Part shown: in pieces, positions 40,514-50,239 of the stretch
How the letters are laid out: each line of letters begins with the position of its first letter
How positions within the stretch are numbered: position 1 is the first letter of the stretch
Assembly (NCBI GenBank): GCA_934526185.1
Contig: CAKTAA010000006.1
Span: 1-54,104 of the forward strand
DNA length: 54,104 nucleotides
Source: an uncultured Eubacteriales bacterium
Lineage (GTDB): Bacteria > Bacillota > Clostridia > Oscillospirales > CAG-272
Direction: 5' to 3'
Notes under the pieces: model-generated
Told to the model about the DNA's origin: nothing
Databases searched by the model: none
Seen by the model: only the letters and a program-made list of their open reading frames with translations
Program-made: the position numbers and the translations under genes

Positions 40514-43500
40514 TTATTCAGAAAACTCCTCCATCTCTGACGAGAGATCCGGTTCCATCTTTTCCACTCTGATGTTTCTGTATTGTTCCATTCCCGTACC
40601 AGCCGGAATCAGTTTACCTATGATGACGTTTTCTTTCAGTCCGAGCAGGTGATCTACTTTCCCGCGAATAGCGGCTTCAGTCAATACCTTTGTCGTCTCC
40701 TGGAAAGATGCCGCCGACAAGAAGGATTCTGTCTGCAAGGAGGCTTTTGTTATGCCCAGCAGCACCGGCGAAGATTTTGCAGGCCGCAGCGTCCTGTCTC
40801 CCGCATCGATTTTCGCCTGCACCGCTTCATTTTCTGCTTCGAAATCCGTGATATCCACCATAGAGCCAAGCAGCAGATTGGTGTCGCCCGCATCCTCCAC
40901 CTTTACCTTTCGTGTCATCTGACGGGCAATAACCTCGATATGCTTGTCGTTGATGTCAATGCTTTGAATGCGGTACACCTTCTGTACCTCGCGGATGATA
41001 TATTCATAAACAGCTTCCAGTCCGTTGATCTGCGTAATATCGGAAGGACTCATATAGCCTTCCGTCAGCGGCTGTCCGCGGCGTATCTCATCGCCCTCCG
41101 AAATGATAAGCCGCATCCCGTAGGGGATCTGATAAACAACTTCGTCCCCCGTCTCTTCGGATTTTATCAGCACGTTTCTTGTCCGCTTGACCTCCTGGAT
41201 TCTGGCTGTACCGGAAACCTCGGATACAACCGCAGTGACCTTCGGACGTCTCGCCTCAAAAAGCTCCTCAACGCGAGGCAAGCCCTGAGTAATATCGCTT
41301 CCCGCAATACCGCCCGTATGGAACGTACGCATCGTCAGCTGTGTACCGGGTTCACCGATGGACTGCGCGGCGATGATGCCGACCGCCTCACCGACGCTGA
41401 CCGGCTTGCCGGAGGCAAGGTCGGATCCGTAGCAATGCATACAGACACCGTGTTTTGCCTTGCATTTCAGCACCGAACGGAGGTACACCTTTTCGATCCC
41501 GGCGCCGAGAATTTTCTTCACATGTCCGGCATTCAGCATGACATCCCGTTCCGCAATCACTTCACCCGTTTTCGGATTTACAATCCTGTCCGCCGTATAT
41601 CTGCCCTGCAAACGATCCTTCAGCGGTTCAATCAGCTCCGTACCGTCCATGACATCGCTTATCCACATGCCCTCAGTGGTACCGCAATCCTCCTCGCGGA
41701 TAATAACATCCTGTGCCACATCCACCAGACGGCGTGTCAGGTATCCGGAATCGGCTGTTTTCAAAGCTGTATCCGCCAGGCTCTTACGAGAACCGCGCGC
41801 ACCGATAAAGTATTCAAGGATATCCATACCTTCGCGGAAGTTGGACTTGATCGGCAGTTCCATGGTTTTACCGTTGGCCGCAAACATCAGTCCGCGCATA
41901 CCTGCAAGCTGACGCATCTGGGCAATGGATCCGCGGGCGCCGGAATCACTCATCATTTTTATAGAATTATAACGGTCAAGACTGGCCTGCAGCGCCGCAG
42001 TTACGTCCTTCGTGGTCTGTTCCCAAACCTTGATAACACTGCGGTAGCGCTCGTCCTCTGACAGCTCGCCTCGCTGGAAATATTCATTGATCTCCGCAAC
42101 ACGCTTTTCTGCTGATGCAACCAAAGTCTTCTTCTCCGGCGGAACAGTGACGTCCGCGAAGGAAATGGATATCGCGCCTTTGGTAGAATACTTAAAGCCC
42201 ATGGCCTTAATCTCGTCAAGAACCTGCGCAGTGACGTTCGATCCGTGTATCTTAATACATCTGTCGACAATTTCACTCAGCTCTTTTTTGGTCGTCGTGA
42301 ACATGATTTCCAAATCAAAGAGCTTTTCTGGATCACTGCGGTCAACGAAACCGAGATCCTGCGGAATCGGTTTATTGAAAATCAGGCGGCCGATGGTCGC
42401 GTCAATGATTTTCGACCGCATCTCGCCGTTGATTTCTTTGGTGACGCGCACTTTGATCGGCGCATGCAGTCCCAGCTCGTGATTTTCATAGGCCATCAAA
42501 GCTTCATTGAAATCACGGTATACATGGCCTTCTCCGATTTCTCCCGCTCTGTCGATCGTAAGATAGTAAGAGCCAAGCACCATATCCTGTGAAGGAACGG
42601 CAACGGCACGGCCATCCACCGGTTTCAGCAGGTTATTGGCAGAAAGCATCAGGAAACGGGCCTCCGCCTGTGCCTCCGCAGACAGCGGCACGTGGACAGG
42701 CATTTGGTCACCATCAAAATCCGCGTTAAAGGCCGAGCACACCAGCGGGTGAAGCTTGATAGCGCGTCCCTCCACCAGAACAGGTTCAAACGCCTGAATG
42801 GAGAGCTTATGCAGCGTAGGCGCGCGGTTCAGCAATACCGGATGCTCGCGAATTACATTTTCCAGCGCATCCCAAACATCATTATTGACTTTTTCCACCT
42901 TTTTCTTGGCATCCTTGATATTGGAAGCCTTCTGCGTTTCGACAAGCCGCTTCATGACAAAGGGCTTAAACAGCTCCAGCGCCATCTCCTTAGGCAAGCC
43001 GCACTGATACAGCTTCAGCGTCGGTCCGACGACAATAACAGATCGGCCGGAATAGTCCACTCGCTTACCAAGCAGGTTCTGGCGGAAACGCCCCTGCTTG
43101 CCTCGCAGCATTTCCGACAGAGATTTCAGCGGTCTGTTATTCGGTCCGGTTACGGGCTTGCCGCGGCGGCCGTTATCAATGAGCGCGTCCACCGCTTCCT
43201 GCAGCATCCGCTTTTCATTGCGGATAATGATAGCAGGCGCAGACAGTTCAATCATACGTTTGAGCCGGTTGTTCCGGCTGATTACGCGGCGATATAAATC
43301 GTTCAAATCGGAGGTTGCGAAACGTCCGCCATCAAGCTGAACCATCGGGCGGATTTCCGGCGGTATGACCGGAATAACATCCAGAATCATCCATTCCGGC
43401 TTGTTGCCGGATTTGCGGAAGGCTTCGATAACCTCAAGCCGTTTAATTATCCGAATCTTTTTTTGTCCGGAAGCGTTCATCAGTTCCGCTTTCAGCGACT

Positions 43501-44062
43501 TCGAGAGCTCCTCGATGTCCAACTCTGCCAACAGCTCTTTTATCGCTTCAGCCCCCATGCCGACACGAAACTCATTTTCGTATTTATCGTAATTTTCGCG
43601 GTATTCCCTCTCGCTGAGCAGCTGGTACTTTGCGAGCGGCGTCGCGCCGGGATCGATAACGATATACTGCGCAAAGTACAGTACCTTTTCCAGCAATCTC
43701 GGCGAAATATCCAAAAGAAGGCCCATCCGCGACGGAATGGCGCGGAAATACCAGATATGGGAAACCGGGCAGGCAAGCTCAATGTGTCCCATTCTCTCGC
43801 GGCGCACCTTCTTCGTAGTAACCTCTACGCCGCATTTTTCGCAGACCTTTCCCTTGGAACGCACACGTTTGTAGCGGCCGCATAAGCACTCCCAGTCCTT
43901 AGTCGGGCCGAAAATTCTTTCGCACATCAGGCCATCGCGCTCCGCCTTTAGGGTTCTGTAATTGATCGTCTCCGGCTTCTTGACTTCACCATGCGACCAT
44001 GCTCTGATCATTTCAGGAGATGCCAGACCTATTTTTATCGAATCAAAAACGTTTTTATCCAT
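40514..44062 (-). CDS. rpoC: DNA-directed RNA polymerase subunit beta'
   Basis: The catalytic subunit of RNA polymerase, 1182 residues, normal for Firmicutes. The N-terminal zinc finger is CLCGRYKRVRSKGKVCEKCG. The active-site magnesium loop is FNADFDGDQMPVHVP. The second zinc site uses CGTTEG and CKAKHGVCMHCYG. The trigger-loop region reads GEPGTQLTMRTFHTGG. No intein or lineage insertion is visible. It lies 122 bases after rpoB in the same direction, with a perfect inverted repeat in the gap. Confidence 0.99.
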   Translation of the reverse strand: MDKNVFDSIKIGLASPEMIRAWSHGEVKKPETINYRTLKAERDGLMCERIFGPTKDWECLCGRYKRVRSKGKVCEKCGVEVTTKKVRRERMGHIELACPVSHIWYFRAIPSRMGLLLDISPRLLEKVLYFAQYIVIDPGATPLAKYQLLSEREYRENYDKYENEFRVGMGAEAIKELLAELDIEELSKSLKAELMNASGQKKIRIIKRLEVIEAFRKSGNKPEWMILDVIPVIPPEIRPMVQLDGGRFATSDLNDLYRRVISRNNRLKRMIELSAPAIIIRNEKRMLQEAVDALIDNGRRGKPVTGPNNRPLKSLSEMLRGKQGRFRQNLLGKRVDYSGRSVIVVGPTLKLYQCGLPKEMALELFKPFVMKRLVETQKASNIKDAKKKVEKVNNDVWDALENVIREHPVLLNRAPTLHKLSIQAFEPVLVEGRAIKLHPLVCSAFNADFDGDQMPVHVPLSAEAQAEARFLMLSANNLLKPVDGRAVAVPSQDMVLGSYYLTIDRAGEIGEGHVYRDFNEALMAYENHELGLHAPIKVRVTKEINGEMRSKIIDATIGRLIFNKPIPQDLGFVDRSDPEKLFDLEIMFTTTKKELSEIVDRCIKIHGSNVTAQVLDEIKAMGFKYSTKGAISISFADVTVPPEKKTLVASAEKRVAEINEYFQRGELSEDERYRSVIKVWEQTTKDVTAALQASLDRYNSIKMMSDSGARGSIAQMRQLAGMRGLMFAANGKTMELPIKSNFREGMDILEYFIGARGSRKSLADTALKTADSGYLTRRLVDVAQDVIIREEDCGTTEGMWISDVMDGTELIEPLKDRLQGRYTADRIVNPKTGEVIAERDVMLNAGHVKKILGAGIEKVYLRSVLKCKAKHGVCMHCYGSDLASGKPVSVGEAVGIIAAQSIGEPGTQLTMRTFHTGGIAGSDITQGLPRVEELFEARRPKVTAVVSEVSGTARIQEVKRTRNVLIKSEETGDEVVYQIPYGMRLIISEGDEIRRGQPLTEGYMSPSDITQINGLEAVYEYIIREVQKVYRIQSIDINDKHIEVIARQMTRKVKVEDAGDTNLLLGSMVDITDFEAENEAVQAKIDAGDRTLRPAKSSPVLLGITKASLQTESFLSAASFQETTKVLTEAAIRGKVDHLLGLKENVIIGKLIPAGTGMEQYRNIRVEKMEPDLSSEMEEFSE

Positions 44063-44149
44063 ACGCTCCCAACTTTCCCTCCGCCTACTGTGAGAAAAAG
44101 CTTCCTTCCTCCGTGAAATTTTTTACCGTTTGCGTACCGCATTTTTTCT

Positions 44150-44164
44150 CCGGCTGCCAGCCGG
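44150..44164. promoter_or_regulatory. inverted repeat in the rpoB-rpoC gap
   Basis: CCGGCTG-C-CAGCCGG has perfect 7-bp arms around one base, 88 bases before rpoC. There is no T-run, so it is not a terminator; an RNA processing or stability element is possible. Confidence 0.4.
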
Positions 44165-44184
44165 AAACGCGTAGCCGCGCAGGC

Positions 44185-47100
44185 TCAAAGCTCTTCTCCG
44201 TCGAAATCGAATTCTTCCGTTTCCTCCTCGTCGTCGAGATATTCCTCTTCATCGTCCGCGTCAAAATCGGAATCCAGCATTTCTATGTCTTCTTCTGTCT
44301 CAACCATGGGCCCGAGATCCTCAACCGCAACAAACTTTTCCTCAGCCGTATCCTCCTCGCCCAGCGTCGAAAGCTCAATATCATCGCCGTTCTTGTCGAG
44401 CACACGGACATTCAGCGCAAGGGACTGCAGTTCCTTCACCAAAACCTTGAACGATTCCGGTACGCCCGGCGTCGGAATATTCTGACCTTTTACAATCGCT
44501 TCATATGTCTTGACACGGCCCGTCACATCGTCGCTTTTGACCGTCAGAATTTCCTGCAGCGTATATGCCGCACCGTATGCCTCAAGCGCCCAGACTTCCA
44601 TTTCTCCGAAACGCTGTCCGCCGAACTGCGCCTTACCTCCCAACGGCTGCTGGGTGATCAGAGAGTACGGTCCTGTAGAACGCGCGTGAATTTTATCGTC
44701 AACCAGATGGTGAAGCTTGAGGTAGTACATAATACCGACGGTGACGGGATTATCAAACGGTTCTCCCGTCCGGCCGTCGTATAGGATGGTCTTGCCGTCC
44801 TCGCGCAGCCCAGCTTTGCGCAGGCATTCGGTAATATCGTCCTCTGTTGCGCCGTCGAATACCGGCGTCATAATTTTCCATCCGAGTTTTTTCGCAGCGA
44901 TGCCGAGATGCACCTCAAGCACCTGACCGATATTCATTCGGGAAGGAACGCCAAGGGGGTTCAGCACGATATCAAGCGGTGTGCCGTCCGGTAAAAACGG
45001 CATATCCTCAGGCGGAAGAATGCGGGAAACAACACCTTTGTTTCCGTGACGTCCCGCCATTTTGTCTCCGACGGAAATTTTTCGCTTCTGTGCGATATAA
45101 ACGCGTACAACCTTGTTGACACCGGGCGGCAGCTCATCGCCGTTTTCTCTTGTGAATACCTTGACATCAACCACAATACCGGATTCGCCGTGCGGAAGCC
45201 GCATGGAGGTATCCCGCACCTCGCGCGCCTTTTCGCCAAAAATTGCGCGCAGCAGTCTCTCTTCTGCCGTCAGCTCCGTCTCGCCCTTCGGCGTTACTTT
45301 TCCGACCAGAATATCACCCGCACGCACCTCAGTTCCCTTCCGGATGATACCGTCAGCGTCCAAATCCTTCAGAGCATCTTCGCCGACATTCGGCACTTCG
45401 CGCGTAATTTCCTCCGGCCCGAGCTTAGTATCCCGTGCCTCATGGGAATACTCCTCGATATGAATCGACGTGTACACATCGTCGCGCACCAGACGCTCGT
45501 TTATCAGAACAGCGTCCTCATAGTTATAACCTTCCCATGTCATAAAGCCGATCAGCGCATTCTTGCCCAGCGCAATTTCGCCCTGATCCGTTGCAGGGCC
45601 GTCGGCAATTACTTGCTTTTCCTCTACTCGTTCGCCTACATTGACCAGCGGACGCTGGTTGACACAGGTTCCCTGATTGGAACGTTTAAATTTAATCAGA
45701 CGATAGGCATCTCGCTTGCCGCTGTCCGTACGTATTATAATTTCATCAGCAGTTACATTGTCTACGTATCCCGCCTCGCGTGCAAGAATAACCACGCCCG
45801 AATCCACAGCGGCCTTGTATTCCATACCCGTACCGACGATCGGGGATTCTGTGACCATCAGCGGAACAGCCTGCTTCTGCATGTTGGAACCCATGAGCGC
45901 ACGGGTGTTGTCGTCGTTTTCAAGGAACGGAATCATAGAGGTAGCCACAGAAACAACCATTCTCGGTGATACGTCGATATAATCAACCTTTTCAACATCA
46001 ACCTCAATGATATCCGCCTTGTCCCTCGCAATAACCCGGCGGCGGATAAACCTGTTGTTTTCGTCCAGCGGCTCATTGGCCTGTGCGATAATATAATTAT
46101 CCTCCACATCCGCTGTCATGTAAACAATTTCCTCAGTCACACATCCTGTCGTCTTGTCGACCCGGCGGTACGGTGCCTCAATAAAACCGTATTCGCTGAT
46201 TCTCGCAAAGGTCGCCAGCGAGGAAATCAAACCAATGTTCGGTCCTTCAGGTGTTTCAATCGGACACATTCTGCCGTAATGTGTATAATGCACGTCACGA
46301 ACCTCAAAGGACGCCCGGTCGCGAGAAAGGCCTCCCGGTCCGAGGGCGGAGAGGCGGCGTTTGTGCGTCAGTTCCGCCAGAGGGTTTGCTTGATCCATAA
46401 ACTGGGAAAGCGGAGACGAGCCAAAGAACTCACGCACCGCCGTCACTACAGGACGAATATTGATAAGTGTCTGCGGAGTCAGATCGTCGGTATCGTTTGT
46501 TGTCATCCGCTCTTTAACGATCTTGTCCATGCGGGAAAAGCCGATGCGGAACTGATTCTGCAGCAACTCTCCCACAGAGCGCAGGCGGCGGTTGCCGAGA
46601 TGGTCAATATCGTCAACCGTACCGATATCGTGCGCAAGGCATATGATATAGTTAATGGACGCAAAAATGTCGTCCTTTGTGATATGCTTCGGAGACAGCT
46701 CCGCCGCCCGGCGCCCGCATTCCTCGCAGACAGCCTCGTCATCTCCTCCGCAGCTCTCAAGAATTTCAAGAAGCACGCTCAGCTTCACTTTTCCGCTGAT
46801 GTGACTGTCAGCCAGATCGTGTCCCAGCACAACGGCAGGATCCACCATGCCGTTGGAGAACACCTTGATTTCGCGCTCTGCATCCGACGATAGGTATACC
46901 TCATTGACACCGGCATTTTCAATGGTTTCCGCCATCTCCTTGGACAGCAGCGTGCCCGCCTCACAGACGATTTCGCCCGTTATCGGACTGATCACCGCGC
47001 GCGACAGCGTATGTCCCTGTATTCTCCTGCCGATAGCAAGCTTTTTATTGAATTTATACCGTCCGACGCCGGCCAAATCATACCGTTTGGGATCAAAGAA

Positions 47101-47898
47101 CAGGTTGTTTATCAGAATCTGTGCGCTTTCCACCAAAGGGGGCTCACCCGGACGCAGCTTCTTATAAATTTCCTTCAGCGCCTCGTCGCCGGCCGTTGTA
47201 CCGTTCCGGTCCGCTTCCTCCTGCATCATATCCTTTTCAATTGTCGCAGAAATCTTGGGATCGTCGCCGAAAAAGGTTTTGATCTCCGCCTCGGTCTCAA
47301 TACCGAGCGCACGGATAAGGACAGTCGCAGGAATTTTACGGTTTTTATCTATTCTGACATATAAAATGTCGTTGGCATCGGTCTCATATTCCAGCCATGC
47401 GCCCCTATAAGGAATCACCGTTGCGGCATATACGCGCTTGCCGGACTTGTCCATAGAGGATTCATAATACATCCCGGGAGAACGTACAATCTGGGAGACA
47501 ATAACACGTTCGGCTCCGTTGATGATAAATGTTCCGTTATCCGTCATCAGCGGGAAATCGCCCATAAAGATTTCCTGCTCCTTGACCTCACCGGTCGCCC
47601 GGTTTGTAAGGCGGACGCGGACGCGCAGCGGCGCTGCGTAATTGACGTCGCGTTCCTTGCATTCCTCCACCGGATATTTAGGCGTCGGATCGATTTTGTA
47701 GTCGACAAATTCTATCACAAGATTACCTGAATAATCCGTGATTGGTGAGACATCGCGCAGAACCTCCATAAGACCGTTCTCAATGAAGTTCCTGTAGGAC
47801 TTTTTCTGAACCTCAATCAGATTCGGCATTTCCAGAGCCTCGTAGATCTTGGAAAAGCTCATTCTGATATTTTTGCCAAGCTTCTGTGGTTTTACCAT
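44185..47898 (-). CDS. rpoB: DNA-directed RNA polymerase subunit beta
   Basis: The beta subunit, 1237 residues. The start is ATG 47898 (MVKPQKLGKNIRMSFSKIYE, GGAG upstream); the frame continues open to 48036 through the leader, but that part is not conserved. The rifampicin region FMDQANPLAELTHKRRLSAL has the usual sensitive residues. The C-terminal 45 residues are an acidic tail (EEYLDDEEETEEFDFDGEEL), longer than in Bacillus. It is preceded not by rplL but by folD, with its own consensus promoter at 48054-48082. Confidence 0.99.
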   Translation of the reverse strand: MVKPQKLGKNIRMSFSKIYEALEMPNLIEVQKKSYRNFIENGLMEVLRDVSPITDYSGNLVIEFVDYKIDPTPKYPVEECKERDVNYAAPLRVRVRLTNRATGEVKEQEIFMGDFPLMTDNGTFIINGAERVIVSQIVRSPGMYYESSMDKSGKRVYAATVIPYRGAWLEYETDANDILYVRIDKNRKIPATVLIRALGIETEAEIKTFFGDDPKISATIEKDMMQEEADRNGTTAGDEALKEIYKKLRPGEPPLVESAQILINNLFFDPKRYDLAGVGRYKFNKKLAIGRRIQGHTLSRAVISPITGEIVCEAGTLLSKEMAETIENAGVNEVYLSSDAEREIKVFSNGMVDPAVVLGHDLADSHISGKVKLSVLLEILESCGGDDEAVCEECGRRAAELSPKHITKDDIFASINYIICLAHDIGTVDDIDHLGNRRLRSVGELLQNQFRIGFSRMDKIVKERMTTNDTDDLTPQTLINIRPVVTAVREFFGSSPLSQFMDQANPLAELTHKRRLSALGPGGLSRDRASFEVRDVHYTHYGRMCPIETPEGPNIGLISSLATFARISEYGFIEAPYRRVDKTTGCVTEEIVYMTADVEDNYIIAQANEPLDENNRFIRRRVIARDKADIIEVDVEKVDYIDVSPRMVVSVATSMIPFLENDDNTRALMGSNMQKQAVPLMVTESPIVGTGMEYKAAVDSGVVILAREAGYVDNVTADEIIIRTDSGKRDAYRLIKFKRSNQGTCVNQRPLVNVGERVEEKQVIADGPATDQGEIALGKNALIGFMTWEGYNYEDAVLINERLVRDDVYTSIHIEEYSHEARDTKLGPEEITREVPNVGEDALKDLDADGIIRKGTEVRAGDILVGKVTPKGETELTAEERLLRAIFGEKAREVRDTSMRLPHGESGIVVDVKVFTRENGDELPPGVNKVVRVYIAQKRKISVGDKMAGRHGNKGVVSRILPPEDMPFLPDGTPLDIVLNPLGVPSRMNIGQVLEVHLGIAAKKLGWKIMTPVFDGATEDDITECLRKAGLREDGKTILYDGRTGEPFDNPVTVGIMYYLKLHHLVDDKIHARSTGPYSLITQQPLGGKAQFGGQRFGEMEVWALEAYGAAYTLQEILTVKSDDVTGRVKTYEAIVKGQNIPTPGVPESFKVLVKELQSLALNVRVLDKNGDDIELSTLGEEDTAEEKFVAVEDLGPMVETEEDIEMLDSDFDADDEEEYLDDEEETEEFDFDGEEL

Positions 47899-48053
47899 AG
47901 AAACAATCACTCCATTCTGTAAAATCGATCGCAAAACGCCCTTTGTTTTCCGAAATATCGCACAATCCCGCAAATACCGGCGCATATCCGCGTATGAAAA
48001 TTCGTTTCTGCCGAATCCAAAGGACACGACAAGCAATTATAATGCAGTTTACT

Positions 48054-48082
48054 ATTATATCACAAGTTGCGGCGCATGTCAA
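48054..48082 (-). promoter_or_regulatory. sigma-A promoter of rpoBC
   Basis: On the minus strand TTGACA (48082-48077), 17 bases, TATAAT (48059-48054): full consensus. Start near 48047, giving a leader of about 150 bases. Confidence 0.92.
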
Positions 48083-48249
48083 CATAAAATTTCCTATTAA
48101 TAAATAAAAAATTTCCAAAATATAACCGACTCTGTTTTACGGTAAACCCAGTTAGTCAGAACCGGCTGAGACAGCTATTTTTTGCGAAAATTATCTATTT
48201 GTTTACGCAATCAAAATTTACCGCAGCGTCTGGAAAATATCTCGTCCTC

Positions 48250-49113
48250 TCAATTAGCCGTGTACACAATACCGGCAAGCTTTTCCGCACAGAGCACCGT
48301 ATGCTTCAGCAGTACGGACGCTGTAACCGCACCTACTCCTCCCGGTACGGGGGTCATTGCGCGTACATTGCCCGAAATATCTGAAAAGTCTGCATCACCG
48401 CACAGCTTTCCGTCCAGCACATTGATGCCCACGTCAACTATGACCTGGTCACGATTCGTATATTCTTTTGTAATCATTGCTGCCTTACCCGCACAGGAAA
48501 TCAGAATATCCGCTCTCCGGCACTCGTCCGCAAGATTGGCTGTTCTGCTATGACAAACGGTTACAGTCGCATTTCTTTGCATCAGCAGCATAGCCACCGG
48601 CTTGCCGACGACCACACTTCGTCCTACCACCGTTACTTTTTTCCCTTCAGGCGCCTCATTATAGTATTTCAGCAACTCCATAACCGCCTGTGCTGTACAG
48701 GGAGCAATCCCATTCGGTTCGCCAGAAAACAATCTGGCCATATTGACATACCCCATACAGTCGACATCCTTGTCTTCTCTGATTATGGATTTAAGAGGTC
48801 TTTCCGACAGATGCGCAGGCAGCGGCCTAAACACCAATATTCCGTGAATATTGCTGCTACGGTTCAGCTCTTCTACCGTCTGTTCAAGCGTCTGTTGAGT
48901 AACGCCGTCAGGAAGCTCCGTTACATGAACCTCCGCCCCCAAAGCGTTAAATCTCTTTTGTATTCCTCTCTCATAAGACAGATCGTCCGATCTGTTCCCC
49001 ACGCGAACTACGGCAAGCACAGGCTTTATTCCCCGCAGTTCCAGACGTTTTATATGCTCGCTGCATTCGTCTGCAATAGTAGCAGCGACAGGCGCTCCTC
49101 TCCATTCCTCCAT
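48250..49113 (-). CDS. folD: FolD-family methylene-THF dehydrogenase, unusual active-site motif
   Basis: A 287-residue protein of the bifunctional methylene-THF dehydrogenase/methenyl-THF cyclohydrolase family. The Tyr and Lys pair is present (SYERGIQKRF), as are KDVDC, the Rossmann motif TVVGRSVVVGKPVAMLLM and the end TPVPGGVGAVTASVLLKHTV. However, the motif normally GILVQLPLP reads GILVFRPLP, so the catalytic Gln is replaced by Phe. With FchA encoded just upstream, this enzyme may keep the dehydrogenase step and leave the cyclohydrolase to FchA; that is inference. ATG 49113 has GAGAGG upstream. Confidence 0.9.
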   Translation of the reverse strand: MEEWRGAPVAATIADECSEHIKRLELRGIKPVLAVVRVGNRSDDLSYERGIQKRFNALGAEVHVTELPDGVTQQTLEQTVEELNRSSNIHGILVFRPLPAHLSERPLKSIIREDKDVDCMGYVNMARLFSGEPNGIAPCTAQAVMELLKYYNEAPEGKKVTVVGRSVVVGKPVAMLLMQRNATVTVCHSRTANLADECRRADILISCAGKAAMITKEYTNRDQVIVDVGINVLDGKLCGDADFSDISGNVRAMTPVPGGVGAVTASVLLKHTVLCAEKLAGIVYTAN

Positions 49114-49193
49114 TCTTGCTGCCTCTCTTTCTTTAATAATATTAAAAAGTCCGTATACCGGTTTCTGCTGTCTATGTAAACGGGTGTTATCTG

Positions 49194-49811
49194 TCAATTG
49201 TTTCCGTTCAGCTCCCGCAAAATGTCACGACAAATTTTATCACACCGATCACATTCGCTCTTTAGAATCAAGGAAGCTTCCGCATTAATCTCTGCGGCAA
49301 ATTTTCTGTTTTTCATGAGTCCGGTATTGATAAATACATTCATGGCGGCTCCTGTAAGCGCCCCTCTGCACGCGGCAGCGGCAACAGCCGCGTCACTTAG
49401 CACCAGTTTGGAGCCTTTACTTGCAGCTTCTTCCGCAAGCTCAACCACCTCCCGGACTACCTTCATAATTTTCATGGGAACGGCGCAGGCAGCCCTCAAA
49501 GCGCCTTCCAGTCTCTCATCTCTTCCGGGTTCATCCTTTGGAATACCGTATGCAGCCGCCAGCGGTGCAAATGCCTCCGCGTCCTCATCGATCAGAAGCA
49601 AAAGTCTTTTCGACGCCGTCTCGGCCCGTTTCAACATGTTTTCCATATCCTCCTGATATTGCGCATATTTTTTCTTCCCCACAGTCAAATTGGCGACCAT
49701 CGAACACAGCGCCGCACCAATTGCGCCCAGCAGTGCACTGGCGCCGCCTCCGCCGGGGACAGGCTCCTTTGAAGCAAGAGCAGATATAAAACCGTGCAGT
49801 GAATTTTCCAT
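49194..49811 (-). CDS. fchA: cyclodeaminase/cyclohydrolase family protein (FchA-like)
   Basis: A 205-residue all-helical protein of the formimidoyl-THF cyclodeaminase / methenyl-THF cyclohydrolase family. The signature is near the N-terminus: SKEPVPGGGGASALLGAIGA followed by VANLTVGKKKYAQY. The middle holds LLLLIDEDAEAFAPLAAAYG and the late part LVLSDAAVAAAACRGALTGA, all typical. Normal length. ATG 49811 has GGAGAGGAG upstream; the frame extends to 49880 without support. It precedes folD by 80 bases on the same strand, so the two form a one-carbon unit interconverting formyl-, methenyl- and methylene-THF. Confidence 0.9.
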   Translation of the reverse strand: MENSLHGFISALASKEPVPGGGGASALLGAIGAALCSMVANLTVGKKKYAQYQEDMENMLKRAETASKRLLLLIDEDAEAFAPLAAAYGIPKDEPGRDERLEGALRAACAVPMKIMKVVREVVELAEEAASKGSKLVLSDAAVAAAACRGALTGAAMNVFINTGLMKNRKFAAEINAEASLILKSECDRCDKICRDILRELNGNN

Positions 49812-50026
49812 AATCTGAAACACTCCTCTCCAAGTTAAATTGTAACACAAAATAAAAATATTCCCCGCTATTTCGGGCAATAACTTTTACTTACCGAAAA
49901 ACGGAGCTATATTCATATCGTTCCCTCTAAGCAGGTATCCCCGTCTTTTCGACGACAACCATTATTCACCATTCGTCTGATGTTCCTTTTGCTATACACG
50001 TCGGTCAATAAAGAAAGAATGTATAA

Positions 50027-50061
50027 AGGATACCATAAAAAACGGGCTAAGTCAACTTAGC
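50027..50061 (-). promoter_or_regulatory. probable promoter of fchA-folD with an inverted repeat
   Basis: Minus-strand TTGACT (50055-50050), 17 bases, TATCCT (50032-50027). GCTAAGT-CA-ACTTAGC (50046-50061) is a perfect palindrome over the -35. The leader to fchA is about 210 bases; no THF or ZTP aptamer was recognised. No gene is supported in 49812-50239. Confidence 0.5.
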
Positions 50062-50239
50062 GGTAGGCTTCGCTCAAAAAAGTAGGCCTGTCCCCTCGCT
50101 GTAAAATACATATTTTTTGAAAAATTGGTAAAAATGATACAGATATTACTCGCATAATGAGCTGAAAAGCTGTCCCTGCGAGAATTAGGATAGATGCGTT
50201 TTCAAAAGTAAAACATATTTGTAGAAAGGATTTTCAAAA

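Noticed and set aside
46380..46480. Possible rifampicin-resistance changes in rpoB
   Set aside because: The region reads FMDQANPLAELTHKRRLSAL with the usual sensitive residues.
40583..47364. Many long plus-strand open frames opposite rpoB and rpoC (up to 492 codons)
   Set aside because: They are antisense shadows of two highly conserved genes; none has a recognisable domain or a good ribosome site.
49812..50050. A THF or ZTP riboswitch in the fchA-folD leader
   Set aside because: No conserved core of either aptamer could be recognised by eye. A covariance search would settle it.
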